The translations under genes were made by a program, and so were the position numbers. Below the pieces are notes generated by a model. That model saw only the letters and a list, made by a program, of their open reading frames with translations, was not told the origin of the DNA and ran no database searches. Below, in pieces: positions 1-9,507 of a stretch of 64,000 bases of DNA. The DNA comes from Kaistella gelatinilytica. GTDB lineage: Bacteria > Bacteroidota > Bacteroidia > Flavobacteriales > Weeksellaceae. Position 1 is the first letter of the stretch, and every line of letters begins with the position of its first letter. The stretch lies in contig NZ_JADPVI010000001.1 in the NCBI RefSeq assembly GCF_015679325.1, forward strand, positions 620,001-684,000. Direction: 5' to 3'.

Positions 1-217
1 TGTCAGAATATTCGCCTTTGAAGGAATACCAACCGAAAATCCCTAAACCACCGACGATGATCGGCATCAGTACGGTGAGGATGATCCAGCCGAAAACATG
101 ATCTTCCTGTTTGTCAGACATTATTTTTGGGATTCCGAAAACAGTTAACCCGTAATAGGCGACTACCAAAGCTAAAATTAACCAGACAATTCCTAATATT
201 TTTTTTACTTGATCCAT
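1..217 (-). CDS. Small two-helix membrane protein, 3' end outside window (DUF6814-like)
   Basis: Partial gene: the start codon at 217 is in the window and 72 codons are visible before the window edge. The peptide begins MDQVKKILGIVWLILALVV and shows two hydrophobic helices, about residues 8-30 and 45-66, separated by a polar loop, ending in a WYSFKGEYSD-like stretch. Small proteins of this shape commonly sit beside MHS-type MFS transporters in Bacteroidota and are grouped, from memory, as DUF6814. It lies 45 bp downstream of the transporter stop on the same strand, so it is probably cotranscribed and may be an accessory subunit. That role is inference. Confidence 0.6.
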   Translation of the reverse strand, partial: MDQVKKILGIVWLILALVVAYYGLTVFGIPKIMSDKQEDHVFGWIILTVLMPIIVGGLGIFGWYSFKGEYSD

Positions 218-262
218 TTTTTTTGTTTTTTAAAGTTAATGAAATTTGAGAGATGATGTGAT

Positions 263-1894
263 TTAAACAACTGGATTTTCCGCCGGTGTTTCTTCAACCA
301 ATTCATCTTCTTCTAAACTCTTATTTTTTGTTTTTAAATAAAGGGTTCCGATGATCAAACAGACTCCCGCAACTACGATCGGATACCATAATCCTTCGAG
401 ATACCATTCTGAATGTCCGGCATCTTTTCCTGACACGACGAGATACGTTGCAACTGCAGGAAGTAATCCTCCAAACACCCCATTTCCAATATGATAAGGC
501 AATGACATCGAAGTATAGCGAATTTTGAGTGGGAACATTTCAACTAAGAAAGCTGCAATTGGTCCGTAAACCATCGTTACAAAAACAACCTGTATAAATA
601 CCAGCATAATGAGCAACCATCTGGTGTCCGGATTTACCGTAATCGCCGTCTTAATAAGCGGTGCTTCAGGTTTTCCGTTGACTATGATTGGTCCGGCTGC
701 TGCCCAATGTACGATGCTGTCTTTTTTCATTACCGTTCCGTCTGTAAATACTTTTTCCTGATGGAACGTGATCAAGCTGTCTGTCGAAATCTTTGCGTGA
801 ACTTTTACCGTTCTCTTTTCTGTTAATCCGTTTTTAGCAACTACTTTACTTTCGATGTGTACCGAATTATACATTGCTTTATAGATTGGTCGGTAAGCGA
901 TAATTGCTAACAACATCCCGATCATCATAATTGGTTTACGACCGATTTTATCAGATAGCCAACCGAAAAGTACAAACAATGGCGTTGCTACAAAAAGTGC
1001 TAAAGCCATCATCGTATCAACTTGTGCAGATTCAATATTCATTACTTTCTGCATAAAACTCATGGAGTAGAATTGACCGGTGTACCAAATAACTCCCTGT
1101 CCCATTACGGCTCCAAATAAAGCAAGCAATACAAATTTGAAATTAAATTTATTTCCAAAACTTTCTTTCAAAGGATTTTTAGAAGTTTTTCCTTCTTTTT
1201 TCGCTTTGGCAAAAAGTGGTGATTCTGCCATGTTTCGACGGATCACATAAGAAACACCAACCATTAAAATAGAGATCCAGAATGGAACTCTCCAACCCCA
1301 ACTGTCAAATTCTTCCGGAGAAAGCGAAGTTTTAGTTACCAAAATCACGATCAGTGAAATAAATAAACCTGAAGTCGCAGTCGTTTGAATCCAGGAAGTC
1401 CAGTATCCACGTCGATGTGGTTGTGAATATTCGGCAACATAAGTTGCAGCACCTCCATATTCTCCACCTAATGCTAAACCTTGTAAAAGTCTTAGGATTA
1501 AAACCAAAACCGGTGCAGCGTAACCGATCGTTTCATATTCTGGCACACAACCGATCAGGAAAGTTGAGAATCCCATGATCAAAAGTGTTACCAGAAACGT
1601 ATATTTTCTACCGATGATATCTCCCAGTCTTCCGAAGAATAATGCGCCGAAAGGTCTTACTACAAATCCTGCAGCAAAAGTTGCAAGCGTAGATAAGAAG
1701 GCCGCAGTCGGATTATCTGCCGGGAAAAATTTTGTGGCTAAAACCACCGCTAAACTTCCGAAAATGTAGAAGTCATACCACTCGATCAGTGTTCCGAGTG
1801 AGGAGGCCATGATGACACCCCAAATCGTTTTGTTCTTTTTTCTCTCCGCAACATAAGCATCATGCTCTTCCTGCGTATTAAATTTTTTGGCCAT
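263..1894 (-). CDS. MFS transporter, metabolite:H+ symporter (MHS) type
   Basis: 543-aa inner-membrane secondary transporter. The N-terminal segment GTLIEWYDFYIFG (about residues 34-46) is the hallmark of the MHS family (ProP, KgtP, ShiA), which imports organic acids, betaine or proline with protons. MFS loop motifs are visible at about 88-100 (GRLGDIIGRKYTF) and 311-322 (GWLSDKIGRKPI). The protein is about 100 residues longer than typical MHS carriers because a polar insertion (about 340-425) interrupts the helix pair after the second loop motif. It is flanked by a porin upstream (60 bp gap) and a small membrane protein downstream, which together suggest a dedicated uptake route. Substrate unknown; a di- or monocarboxylate is the best guess. 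Confidence 0.88.
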   Translation of the reverse strand: MAKKFNTQEEHDAYVAERKKNKTIWGVIMASSLGTLIEWYDFYIFGSLAVVLATKFFPADNPTAAFLSTLATFAAGFVVRPFGALFFGRLGDIIGRKYTFLVTLLIMGFSTFLIGCVPEYETIGYAAPVLVLILRLLQGLALGGEYGGAATYVAEYSQPHRRGYWTSWIQTTATSGLFISLIVILVTKTSLSPEEFDSWGWRVPFWISILMVGVSYVIRRNMAESPLFAKAKKEGKTSKNPLKESFGNKFNFKFVLLALFGAVMGQGVIWYTGQFYSMSFMQKVMNIESAQVDTMMALALFVATPLFVLFGWLSDKIGRKPIMMIGMLLAIIAYRPIYKAMYNSVHIESKVVAKNGLTEKRTVKVHAKISTDSLITFHQEKVFTDGTVMKKDSIVHWAAAGPIIVNGKPEAPLIKTAITVNPDTRWLLIMLVFIQVVFVTMVYGPIAAFLVEMFPLKIRYTSMSLPYHIGNGVFGGLLPAVATYLVVSGKDAGHSEWYLEGLWYPIVVAGVCLIIGTLYLKTKNKSLEEDELVEETPAENPVV

Positions 1895-1954
1895 AATTTA
1901 TTTGTTTTTGTTTTTTAATATTTATGAGTTATAGTGCGCTTGACCTTAATTTTT

Positions 1955-3274
1955 TTAGAATGAATACATCACTCTCACCATAGCGCGCAAGTTTCCGACA
2001 TCTTTACTATTATTTTCAGCTTTAGCTTCTGTATTTGTATCGCCCCATTTTGCTGCGGTATATTCGATTTCCGGTGCGATATTAAATTTATTTTGTTTGA
2101 ATTCGACTCTCGCAGAGGCGCGCCAAACCGCATCAAGGATTCTTGGTCCAGAAGAACCTCTCACGTAAAGATTTTTAAAACCAGCATCAACTCCCGAATT
2201 TTTGGTATAACCAAAGAAAACTCCCGGAGCAATTTTCGAATTTGCACTTGCAACATCAACCCAAAAAGCAGAGGTCTTGGTTGGTTTGTAAGATTCCTGT
2301 CCGTTGGGTTCTGTATAACCTGCGAAACCTCCAAGCATTACCAGATGATTCAGATTTCCACCAGTAATTCCATATAATTTGGTGATGATCTTATCGTTCG
2401 CATATTTAAAATATCCGAAAAACATCTCAGAATTTACTTTTTCGGTGGAAACTAAACCTGCCGATTCAATAACCGGTTTCAAAGATTGGTATTCTGCACC
2501 AACTCCGGTCGTAATTGTTTTTGTTTTGTATTGTAATTGTCCGTGGAACGTCGGAATAGAAGAATTGAAGGTCGCGCTGTTCGCAGAAGCGCCTGTTGCA
2601 TTGGCAGTCTGAAATTCCCGGTCTTTGTATGCGACAATACTTAAAGTTAATTCTGGTGTTAGTTTTTGAGCAACTTTAACTTGACCTGCCCAACCAAATG
2701 GGTTAAAAATAATTCCAGAATTAAAGTTCGCAACTCCGGGGAAAACATCAGGAATAACAGAAGGATACCATGTTTGTCCGAAAGTAACTGCTGTTTTTGG
2801 CCATGTTAAAGTCGCTGTAGCATGGCGAAGTCTCATTAATCCAGTACTTCCGCTTCCGCCCGAAGTTTTGTTGAGTTCTGTATTTCCGAAGAAATCGGCT
2901 TCAATATTTCCTGTAGCTTTTGCACCCCAAACATCTGGACCTCTAAACCTGATTCCGACTCTGGACGTGATTGCTAAAAAATTACTTCCTCCGGCTGCAT
3001 TGATATCTTTTCCGTTCGCATCTAATTTCTCATCGAGTGGATAAAGATTCAGTTGAAATTCCCGCGAATAAGCCGATTGTCTGCTGTCAAAATTATATTC
3101 TGTTCGAACCCAGCCGTATAATGAAGCGTCCCATTCTTTCGGTTTAGCTTTCTCAGCTTCTAACGCTTCGATTCTTTTTAATAGATCTTCATTTGAAGGG
3201 GTAACCTGTGAAACTAATTTTCCGGAAAATAATAGAAAAGAAACAATTCCCAATGAAATAGTAGTTTTCTTCAT
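1955..3274 (-). CDS. DcaP-like outer-membrane porin
   Basis: 439 aa with a signal peptide (MKKTTISLGIVSFLLFSGKLVSQ) followed by a short coiled-coil (LLKRIEALEAEKAK, about residues 32-45) and then repeated amphipathic beta-strands. It ends in AMVRVMYSF, the aromatic C-terminal strand needed for BAM-dependent insertion. The coiled coil plus barrel layout matches DcaP-type porins, which in Acinetobacter form trimers and pass dicarboxylates. Its position directly upstream of an MHS transporter supports a role as the outer-membrane entry point for the same substrate. An alternative would be a generic OprP/OprO-like porin. Family confidence is good; substrate is inferred. Confidence 0.75.
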   Translation of the reverse strand: MKKTTISLGIVSFLLFSGKLVSQVTPSNEDLLKRIEALEAEKAKPKEWDASLYGWVRTEYNFDSRQSAYSREFQLNLYPLDEKLDANGKDINAAGGSNFLAITSRVGIRFRGPDVWGAKATGNIEADFFGNTELNKTSGGSGSTGLMRLRHATATLTWPKTAVTFGQTWYPSVIPDVFPGVANFNSGIIFNPFGWAGQVKVAQKLTPELTLSIVAYKDREFQTANATGASANSATFNSSIPTFHGQLQYKTKTITTGVGAEYQSLKPVIESAGLVSTEKVNSEMFFGYFKYANDKIITKLYGITGGNLNHLVMLGGFAGYTEPNGQESYKPTKTSAFWVDVASANSKIAPGVFFGYTKNSGVDAGFKNLYVRGSSGPRILDAVWRASARVEFKQNKFNIAPEIEYTAAKWGDTNTEAKAENNSKDVGNLRAMVRVMYSF

Positions 3275-3348
3275 AGTTTTATAATTTTTAGTTTGTTTTT
3301 TTGTAGAAACGAAATTGAAACTAAAAATTTACCTGAAGAAATTTAATA

Positions 3349-3369
3349 TATATCAGTGGTCTGACTATA
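3349..3369. promoter_or_regulatory. Imperfect dyad upstream of the porin gene, possible operator
   Basis: Arms TATATCAG and CTGACTATA around a TGGT centre, with one extra C in the right arm. It lies about 75-95 bp upstream of the porin start, between the regulator gene and the porin gene. No clear -7 box was found beside it, so an operator role is only a suggestion. Confidence 0.3.
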
Positions 3370-3424
3370 GTTTTTGAAAATAGATTTTTAAAGGTGAAGA
3401 AAATACTCCTGAATAAGATTGATT

Positions 3425-3841
3425 TTATTTTTTAAACCGCTCCCATTTGATCATCATATATTTATCACCAAACTCAGTGATGACAAGACCTGAGCCTTTT
3501 ATATTTTCTTCTTTTGACATGTATTCCAAAAGCTCGGTATGTTTGAAAACTTTATAGACCGGATGAAAGTCAGAGTGTGGCGGTCTTGTAATATTATACT
3601 TTTTGATCCAGGAGCTCACCGTGTTGTGAGAAACACCAATGATCCGCTCAATTTCGCGATAACTTAATCCTTCCAGATAGAGTTGAAGCGCTTTGGTAAC
3701 AACATAATCATCGATTTGTTTGCCTAATTTTTTCACAGTGAAATAGTAGTTGCAGTCCTTACAAAAAAATCGCTGTCTTTCATTGATGATACCACTTTTT
3801 ACAATGTTTTTCTCTTTACATTTAGGACAGGAATTTGGCAT
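3425..3841 (-). CDS. Zinc-ribbon/HTH protein related to IS1 InsA, probably a domesticated regulator
   Basis: 138 aa. Residues 5-34 form a zinc ribbon (CPKCKEKN ... CKDCNYYF) like the N-terminus of IS1/IS1595 transposases; residues about 42-75 form a helix-turn-helix (YLEGLSYREIERIIGVSHNTVSSWIKKY). There is no DDE catalytic domain, no partner insB frame and no terminal inverted repeats nearby, so it does not look like a live insertion sequence. The C-terminal 60 residues are unique and end with FGDKYMMIKWERFKK. It heads the porin-MHS cluster on the same strand with a 150-bp gap, consistent with a transposase-derived transcription factor controlling that cluster. Role inferred from domain loss and position. 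Confidence 0.7.
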   Translation of the reverse strand: MPNSCPKCKEKNIVKSGIINERQRFFCKDCNYYFTVKKLGKQIDDYVVTKALQLYLEGLSYREIERIIGVSHNTVSSWIKKYNITRPPHSDFHPVYKVFKHTELLEYMSKEENIKGSGLVITEFGDKYMMIKWERFKK

Positions 3842-3845
3842 AACT

Positions 3846-3866
3846 ATATCTTTTTAGCAAAGATAT
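3846..3866 (-). promoter_or_regulatory. Palindrome overlapping -7 box of the zinc-ribbon/HTH gene
   Basis: ATATCTTT, 5-nt spacer, AAAGATAT: a perfect 8-bp inverted repeat 5 bp upstream of the start codon. Its right part contains, on the minus strand, TATCTTTG (3865-3858), a perfect Bacteroidota -7 element. A protein bound here would block RNA polymerase, so autoregulation by the adjacent HTH protein is plausible. A TTG element at the usual -33 spacing was not found. Confidence 0.45.
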
Positions 3867-3914
3867 ATTAAATTAGCAAACTTTAAAATTTAATAGTTTA
3901 ACTTATTTTAAATA

Positions 3915-3945
3915 TTGTGACTTTTGAAATAAAATTCTATCTTTG
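3915..3945 (+). promoter_or_regulatory. Bacteroidota-type promoter of the pyrB operon
   Basis: TTG at 3915-3917, 20-nt spacer, TAtcTTTG at 3938-3945. This matches the flavobacterial consensus TTG-N17-23-TAnnTTTG. The expected transcription start is about 3950-3953, giving a leader of roughly 120 nt before the pyrB start codon. Confidence 0.72.
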
Positions 3946-3951
3946 CATCTA

Positions 3952-4020
3952 ATGAAAAGAATATTTCCATTAGACAATTTACATAAAGGCAGCGATGCCA
4001 ATAATCACGATATTTATTGA
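3952..4020 (+). CDS. Possible 22-codon leader peptide of the pyrB operon
   Basis: ATG at 3952, stop TGA at 4018-4020, encoding [22 protein letters not shown]. The stop codon sits two bases before the attenuator stem at 4023. The ATG is almost at the predicted transcription start, so translation would be nearly leaderless. A second frame starting at ATG 3995 runs through the hairpin and is in frame with pyrB. Whether either is translated cannot be told from sequence. Confidence 0.25.
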   Translation: MKRIFPLDNLHKGSDANNHDIY

Positions 4021-4022
4021 TA

Positions 4023-4051
4023 ACGAAGCCGTTTTGGCTTCGTTTTTTTTT
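4023..4051 (+). terminator. Intrinsic terminator inside the pyrB leader (attenuator)
   Basis: Stem ACGAAGCC (4023-4030), loop GTTTT, stem GGCTTCGT (4036-4043) followed by an unbroken T run to 4051. No plus-strand gene lies upstream, since the neighbouring gene is divergent, so this terminator can only act on the pyrB leader transcript. That is the layout of a transcription attenuator. Confidence 0.8.
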
Positions 4052-4069
4052 GATTTAAAAACTAAAATT

Positions 4070-4966
4070 ATGCTTAGAACATCTGATCTGTCCGTTGAGA
4101 AAATTAACAAGTTGCTTCAGGAAGCCAACGAATTTTCAAAAGGTAAAGTCCTTAAAGCTAAAACTGAGATTTATGTTGCCAATCTTTTTTTTGAAGACAG
4201 CACACGAACAAAAACTAGTTTCGATGTTGCCGAAAGAAAATTGGGTTTAAATGTCGTTCCCTTTGACATCACTGCAAGCTCGGTAAATAAAGGAGAATCT
4301 TTGTATGACACCGTGAAAACATTAAAAAGTATCGGAATTGATCTTTGCGTGATCCGTCATAAAAAAGAAAAATTTTATGATGAGTTCAAAGGAATTGACA
4401 TTTCTATTATTAATGGTGGCGATGGAACAGGAAATCATCCTTCCCAAAATATGCTCGATCTCATGACGATTCAACAGGAATTCGGAAAATTTGAGGGATT
4501 AAAAGTAGGAATTGTTGGTGATGTAAAACACAGTCGGGTTGCAAACTCAAACGCAGAAGTATTAAGAAAATTAGGTGCTAAAGTTTATTTCTCCGGACCT
4601 GAACAATGGTTCGACGAAGGAGCAATCATCAACGGAACTTATCTTGCCATTGACGATCTGGTAAAAGAAGTTGATGTTTTGATGTTGTTGAGAATTCAGT
4701 ACGAAAGACACGAAAGTGACGAACAACTCAAATTGTCTCCCGAAAAATACCACCGAAAATTTGGTTTAACCAAAGAGCGTGAAAAAGCAATGAAAAAAAA
4801 TGCGATCATTATGCATCCAGCACCGATCAATAGAGGAGTGGAGATCGATGACGAACTGGTAGAATGCAAACGTTCCCGAATTTTCAAACAAATGGAAAAC
4901 GGCGTTTTCGCGAGAATGGCCATTTTGAAAACAGCTTTGGAAGCAAAAGGTTTTGAGTTTGAGTAA
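4070..4966 (+). CDS. pyrB: Aspartate carbamoyltransferase catalytic subunit
   Basis: Catalyses carbamoyl phosphate + aspartate to N-carbamoyl-aspartate, the committed step of UMP synthesis. I take ATG 4070 (298 aa, [16 protein letters not shown]) rather than the in-frame ATG at 3995, because the upstream 25 codons run through a terminator hairpin and are not part of the PyrB fold. The carbamoyl-phosphate loop STRTKTS is at residues 44-50; [11 protein letters not shown] and HPAPINRG are the other conserved active-site segments. No pyrI regulatory subunit is present next to it. First gene of pyrB-carA-carB; expression is probably controlled by the leader attenuator. Confidence 0.96.
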   Translation: MLRTSDLSVEKINKLLQEANEFSKGKVLKAKTEIYVANLFFEDSTRTKTSFDVAERKLGLNVVPFDITASSVNKGESLYDTVKTLKSIGIDLCVIRHKKEKFYDEFKGIDISIINGGDGTGNHPSQNMLDLMTIQQEFGKFEGLKVGIVGDVKHSRVANSNAEVLRKLGAKVYFSGPEQWFDEGAIINGTYLAIDDLVKEVDVLMLLRIQYERHESDEQLKLSPEKYHRKFGLTKEREKAMKKNAIIMHPAPINRGVEIDDELVECKRSRIFKQMENGVFARMAILKTALEAKGFEFE

Positions 4967-4972
4967 TTCGAA

Positions 4973-5004
4973 AAGAGCCAAGTAAAAAGTTAGAAGAGCC
5001 AAGT
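4973..5004. repeat. 11-nt direct repeat in the pyrB-carA spacer
   Basis: AAGAGCCAAGT occurs at 4973-4983 and again at 4994-5004, 10 nt apart. The rest of the 155-bp spacer is AT-rich without a convincing terminator or promoter, so read-through from pyrB to carA is likely. Confidence 0.7.
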
Positions 5005-5121
5005 GTTTTTTCGAGCGACTTATTTTAATTAAAGAATTAAAGGCCACTTAAGTACTAAACTGTCAGAAAAAGTGAAAGAGTTTTTGACGGAGTGGTTTAA
5101 AAGTAGAGATAAAAAGTAAAA

Positions 5122-6210
5122 ATGAAAAAGAAATTAGTATTAGAATCCGGCGAAGTCTTCCACGGCAAAGGTTTCGGTGCCGATCAGGACATTGAAGGCG
5201 AAGTCGTTTTCAACACCGGAATGACCGGTTATCAGGAATTGATATCAGATCCTTCCTATTGTGGACAAATCGTTTGTATGACCTATCCGCTCATCGGAAA
5301 TTACGGAATTAACCGCGATGATTACGAAAGTATCGAACCTGCCATCAAAGGTTTAATTGTAAAAGAAGTGTGTGATTTTCCTTCCAACTTCCGAACTCAA
5401 ATGGATCTGGATGAATTTTTTCAAAAGAGAAATCTCTCCGGAATTTCTGGGATCGATACCAGAAGATTGACAAGGGTTCTTCGAAATTCAGGTGTTGTAA
5501 AAGGAAAAATCGTTGCGGAAGATGCTGATGAAAATTCAGTCATAGAAAGTTTGAAATCCACCGATTTCCCAACCGATCAGGTCGCCCAGGTTTCTACAAA
5601 AAAGGCTTATGCAAGTCCGGGACGAGGTTTGAAAGTGGTCTTGGTAGATTATGGTTCAAAATCAGGAATTTTACGCGAACTTACCCAAAGAGATTGCGAT
5701 GTAACCGTAGTTTCACAAGATACAACGGCTGAAGAAATTCTGTTGATCAATCCCGACGGCGTCATGCTTTCCAACGGTCCCGGTGATCCGGAAGATGTAA
5801 AAGGAGCCATTGAAATGATTCAAAATATCCTTGGTAAAGTTCCAGTTTTCGGAATTTGTTTGGGACATCAACTCATCGGTTTGGCGTGTGGCGCGAAAAC
5901 TTTTAAGTTGAAATTTGGACATCGCGGCGGAAATCACCCGGTATTAGATCTCAAGAAAAATAAAGTCGCTATTACTTCTCAAAATCACGGTTATGCTGTT
6001 GATCAGGAATCTTTAAAAAACACCGATTTAGAAGAAACACATATCGCTTTAAACGACAGAACTAATGAAGGTTTAAAACACAAAATTCATCCATGTTTTT
6101 CTGTGCAATATCACCCGGAAGCAAGTCCAGGACCGGAAGATGCGAATTATTTGTTTGATGAATTTATTGAGTTAATGGAGGAATTTAAATCTAAAAAAGT
6201 ATTGAATTAA
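5122..6210 (+). CDS. carA: Carbamoyl-phosphate synthase small subunit (glutaminase)
   Basis: 362 aa. The N-terminal CarA domain occupies about residues 1-150; the class I glutamine amidotransferase domain about 170-355. The nucleophile is Cys246 in GICLGHQ, with His331 and Glu333 in [11 protein letters not shown] completing the triad. It releases ammonia from glutamine and passes it through a tunnel to CarB for carbamoyl phosphate synthesis, feeding PyrB and arginine synthesis. carB starts 2 bp after its stop codon, so the two are translationally linked. Length and motifs are normal for the family. Confidence 0.97.
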   Translation: MKKKLVLESGEVFHGKGFGADQDIEGEVVFNTGMTGYQELISDPSYCGQIVCMTYPLIGNYGINRDDYESIEPAIKGLIVKEVCDFPSNFRTQMDLDEFFQKRNLSGISGIDTRRLTRVLRNSGVVKGKIVAEDADENSVIESLKSTDFPTDQVAQVSTKKAYASPGRGLKVVLVDYGSKSGILRELTQRDCDVTVVSQDTTAEEILLINPDGVMLSNGPGDPEDVKGAIEMIQNILGKVPVFGICLGHQLIGLACGAKTFKLKFGHRGGNHPVLDLKKNKVAITSQNHGYAVDQESLKNTDLEETHIALNDRTNEGLKHKIHPCFSVQYHPEASPGPEDANYLFDEFIELMEEFKSKKVLN

Positions 6211-6212
6211 AG

Positions 6213-9200
6213 ATGGCAAAACGTACAGATATAAAAACAATTTTAGTAATAGGAAGTGGTCCCATCATAATCGGACAAGCCGCAGAATTTGATTACGCAG
6301 GAACTCAGGCTTGCTTATCATTAAGAGAGGAAGGCTACAAAGTAATTCTCATCAACTCAAATCCGGCAACCATCATGACTGATGTAGAAATTGCCGATAA
6401 AGTATATATAGAACCGATTTCTCTGGAATTCGTAAGTCATATTATTCGTAAAGAACGTCCAGATGCGCTTTTACCAACTCTGGGTGGACAAACTGGATTA
6501 AACATGGCTGTAGAATTACAGAATTCTGGAATTTTAGATGAATGTAAAGTGGAAGTTTTAGGAACCAAACTTTCAGCCATTAACCAAGCTGAAGACCGCG
6601 ATTTATTTCGAAACTTAATGCACGAGTTAAACGAACCAGTTCCAGATTCTGATATTGTAAATGATGTTGAAGGTGCTTTAAAATTCGCGGAAAAAATTGG
6701 ATTCCCACTAATAGTTCGTCCCGCATTTACGATGGGTGGAACCGGTGGTGGAATTGCCAATTCTGTAGAAGAATTGAAAGAGATCACCAGTTTTGGATTG
6801 AAATATAGTCCGGTTCGTCAGTGTTTGGTTGAAAGATCCATCGCTGGATATAAGGAAATCGAGTATGAAGTAATGCGCGACAAAAACGACAATGCAATTG
6901 TCGTTTGTAATATGGAAAACATCGATCCGGTAGGAATTCACACTGGAGATTCGATTGTCGTTGCGCCTTCGCAAACGCTTTCTGACCGAGAATATCAAAT
7001 GTTGCGTAATTCTTCCTTAAAGATTATTCGTGCTTTAGGAATTGAAGGTGGCTGTAATGTTCAGTTGGCTTTGGATCCTCATTCTTACAATTATTATATC
7101 ATCGAAGTTAATCCTAGAGTTTCGCGTTCATCGGCTTTGGCGAGTAAAGCAACCGGTTATCCAATTGCTAAAATTGCTGCTAAGATCGCAGTTGGTTTAA
7201 CTCTAGATGAAATTATGAATCCCGTTACAGGAAAAACTTACGCATGTTTCGAACCGGCTTTGGATTATGTCGTAACGAAATTCCCGCGTTTCCCTTTTGA
7301 TAAATTCGAAACTGCTGACAGACGGCTTTCAACACAAATGAAAGCGACTGGAGAAGTCATGGCGATCGGTAGAAATTTTGAGGAATCTTTGCAGAAAGCC
7401 ATCCGTTCTTTGGAGACAGGTTTAAGACATATTGGTTTAAAATCAAAAGACGCTGCAGCTTTAACCGACGAAGAAATCGAAAGAAGAATCCGAGTTTGTG
7501 ATGATGAGCGTTTATTCATTATTGGTGATGCTTTACGAAGAGGTTACGACTGGGAAAAAATAGTAGAGTGGAGCAAGATCGATAAATTCTTCATTTGGAA
7601 AATTAAAAAACTCATCGATTTTGAAAAGGTTATCGCAGAAAATAAATTCGACAAAGAAACTTTACTGGAAGCCAAAAAATTAGGGTTTTCAGATATGAGT
7701 ATCGCTACTTTATGGGATTCTAATCAAAAAGAAATTTTTGAATATAGAAAGAATAATGGAGTTATGCCGGTTTACAAAATGGTTGATACTTGCGCGGCAG
7801 AATTTGAAAGTGAAACTCCGTATTTCTACGGAACATATGAAGAGGAAAACGAAAGTGTGCCTTCTGATAAAGAAAAAATCATCGTTTTGGGTTCTGGACC
7901 AATTCGAATTGGACAAGGGGTAGAATTCGATTACGCCACGGTTCACTCGGTTTGGGCGATCAAAGAAATGGGTTACGAAGCGATCATCATTAATAATAAT
8001 CCGGAAACTGTTTCTACAGATTTTTCCATTTCCGATAAGTTATATTTCGAACCTTTGACGGAGGAAGATGTCATGAACATTATCGAACTCGAAAAACCAA
8101 AAGGCGTCGTAGTACAGTTTGGTGGACAAACCGCCATTAATTTAGCAGACAAATTAGCAGCACACGGCGTGAAAATTTTGGGAACTTCTCTTGAAGATCT
8201 TGATCGCGCTGAAAACAGAAATAAATTTGAATCCGCACTTCAGGAAATGGGAATTCCGCAACCTTTGGGGAAAACCTGTTTTACGAAAGAAGAAGCCTTG
8301 GTGATTGCAAACGAAATTGGATTCCCGGTTTTGGTTCGTCCAAGTTATGTCTTGGGAGGAAGAGCCATGGAAATCGTTTATGATGATGCAGAACTCGCGC
8401 ATTATATGACCAATGCGGTGAAAGAGAATTCAGAACATCCAATTTTGATTGACCGATATTTAACTGGTAAAGAAGTTGAAGTTGATGCCATTTCCGATGG
8501 TGAAACGGTTGTGATCCCAGGAATTATGGAGCATATCGAAAGAGCAGGAGTTCACTCCGGAGATTCGATCGCCGTTTATCCGCCCCAAAATATTAATCCT
8601 GAACAAATTGCAACTTTGGTAGATTATACCGAAAGACTGGCGAAAGGTTTAAATATCATTGGTCTAATGAATATTCAATATGTTTTGTTTGAAGGAAACG
8701 TTTACGTGATTGAAGTGAATCCCAGATCGAGTAGAACAGTACCTTTTTTATCGAAAATTACAGAAATTCCGATGGCGAATTTGGCTACTAAAGTGATCCT
8801 CGGACAAAAATTAAAAGATCTCGGTTACAAAAACGGTTTAGCGCCGGTTAAAGACGGAGTTTTTGTAAAAGTTCCGGTCTTCTCTTTTTCAAAATTAACG
8901 AGAGTAGATATTTCTCTCGGCCCGGAAATGAAATCCACTGGAGAAGTGATGGGAAAAGACACAACCTTAGAAAAAGCCCTTTACAAAGGTTTGATCGGTT
9001 CAGGAAGAAAAGTTCCATTACACGGCGCGATTCTTTTTACCGTTGCTGACAAACACAAAGCAGAAGCTTGTGAACTGGCCAGAAGATTTCAGGAAATTGG
9101 ATTTAGAATTTGGGCAACCGAAGGAACTGCCAATTATTTTGAAGAACACGGCGTTCGTACAAAAATCGGTTATAAAATTGAAGAAAATCCAGAGATTAAT

Positions 9201-9398
9201 CTGATCGATCTCATTCAAACCGGAAAAGTTCAGTACATTGTAAATACCATGACCAAAGGAAAACAGTCCGAAAGAGACGGTTTCCAAATCCGTCGAACTT
9301 CGGTTGAAAATGGTGTTCCATGTTTAACTTCAATGGACACGGTGGAAGCGATTTTAAAAGTGATTGAAAGCATGAGTTTTAAAATGGAACAGATGTAA
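6213..9398 (+). CDS. carB: Carbamoyl-phosphate synthase large subunit
   Basis: 1061 aa, close to the usual 1070. Two homologous halves are visible: the first opens [19 protein letters not shown] (about residues 13-31), the second [18 protein letters not shown] near 560. Each half has an ATP-grasp domain, the first phosphorylating bicarbonate and the second carbamate. The C-terminal MGS-like allosteric domain (about 930-1061), where UMP or ornithine bind in other species, is present. Last gene of the pyr operon; a strong terminator follows 37 bp later. Confidence 0.97.
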   Translation: MAKRTDIKTILVIGSGPIIIGQAAEFDYAGTQACLSLREEGYKVILINSNPATIMTDVEIADKVYIEPISLEFVSHIIRKERPDALLPTLGGQTGLNMAVELQNSGILDECKVEVLGTKLSAINQAEDRDLFRNLMHELNEPVPDSDIVNDVEGALKFAEKIGFPLIVRPAFTMGGTGGGIANSVEELKEITSFGLKYSPVRQCLVERSIAGYKEIEYEVMRDKNDNAIVVCNMENIDPVGIHTGDSIVVAPSQTLSDREYQMLRNSSLKIIRALGIEGGCNVQLALDPHSYNYYIIEVNPRVSRSSALASKATGYPIAKIAAKIAVGLTLDEIMNPVTGKTYACFEPALDYVVTKFPRFPFDKFETADRRLSTQMKATGEVMAIGRNFEESLQKAIRSLETGLRHIGLKSKDAAALTDEEIERRIRVCDDERLFIIGDALRRGYDWEKIVEWSKIDKFFIWKIKKLIDFEKVIAENKFDKETLLEAKKLGFSDMSIATLWDSNQKEIFEYRKNNGVMPVYKMVDTCAAEFESETPYFYGTYEEENESVPSDKEKIIVLGSGPIRIGQGVEFDYATVHSVWAIKEMGYEAIIINNNPETVSTDFSISDKLYFEPLTEEDVMNIIELEKPKGVVVQFGGQTAINLADKLAAHGVKILGTSLEDLDRAENRNKFESALQEMGIPQPLGKTCFTKEEALVIANEIGFPVLVRPSYVLGGRAMEIVYDDAELAHYMTNAVKENSEHPILIDRYLTGKEVEVDAISDGETVVIPGIMEHIERAGVHSGDSIAVYPPQNINPEQIATLVDYTERLAKGLNIIGLMNIQYVLFEGNVYVIEVNPRSSRTVPFLSKITEIPMANLATKVILGQKLKDLGYKNGLAPVKDGVFVKVPVFSFSKLTRVDISLGPEMKSTGEVMGKDTTLEKALYKGLIGSGRKVPLHGAILFTVADKHKAEACELARRFQEIGFRIWATEGTANYFEEHGVRTKIGYKIEENPEINLIDLIQTGKVQYIVNTMTKGKQSERDGFQIRRTSVENGVPCLTSMDTVEAILKVIESMSFKMEQM

Positions 9399-9435
9399 AT
9401 ATTTTTGCATATTGACCTAATAAATGTCACGTTTA

Positions 9436-9469
9436 AACCTTCAGGATTTTAATTCCTGAAGGTTTTTTT
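9436..9469 (+). terminator. Intrinsic terminator of the pyrB-carAB operon
   Basis: Perfect 11-bp stem AACCTTCAGGA / TCCTGAAGGTT with a 7-nt loop, followed by a T run. It lies 37 bp after the carB stop. Confidence 0.9.
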
Positions 9470-9507
9470 ATGTTTAAATTTACTAGCAACAAATAATTCA
9501 ACACAAC

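Noticed and set aside
3425-3841. Live IS1-like insertion sequence
   Set aside because: No catalytic frame, no terminal inverted repeats and no target-site duplication could be seen.
3995-4069. In-frame ATG 3995 as the pyrB start
   Set aside because: The added 25 codons pass through an intrinsic terminator stem and T run and are unlike PyrB N-termini; kept only as a possible leader frame.
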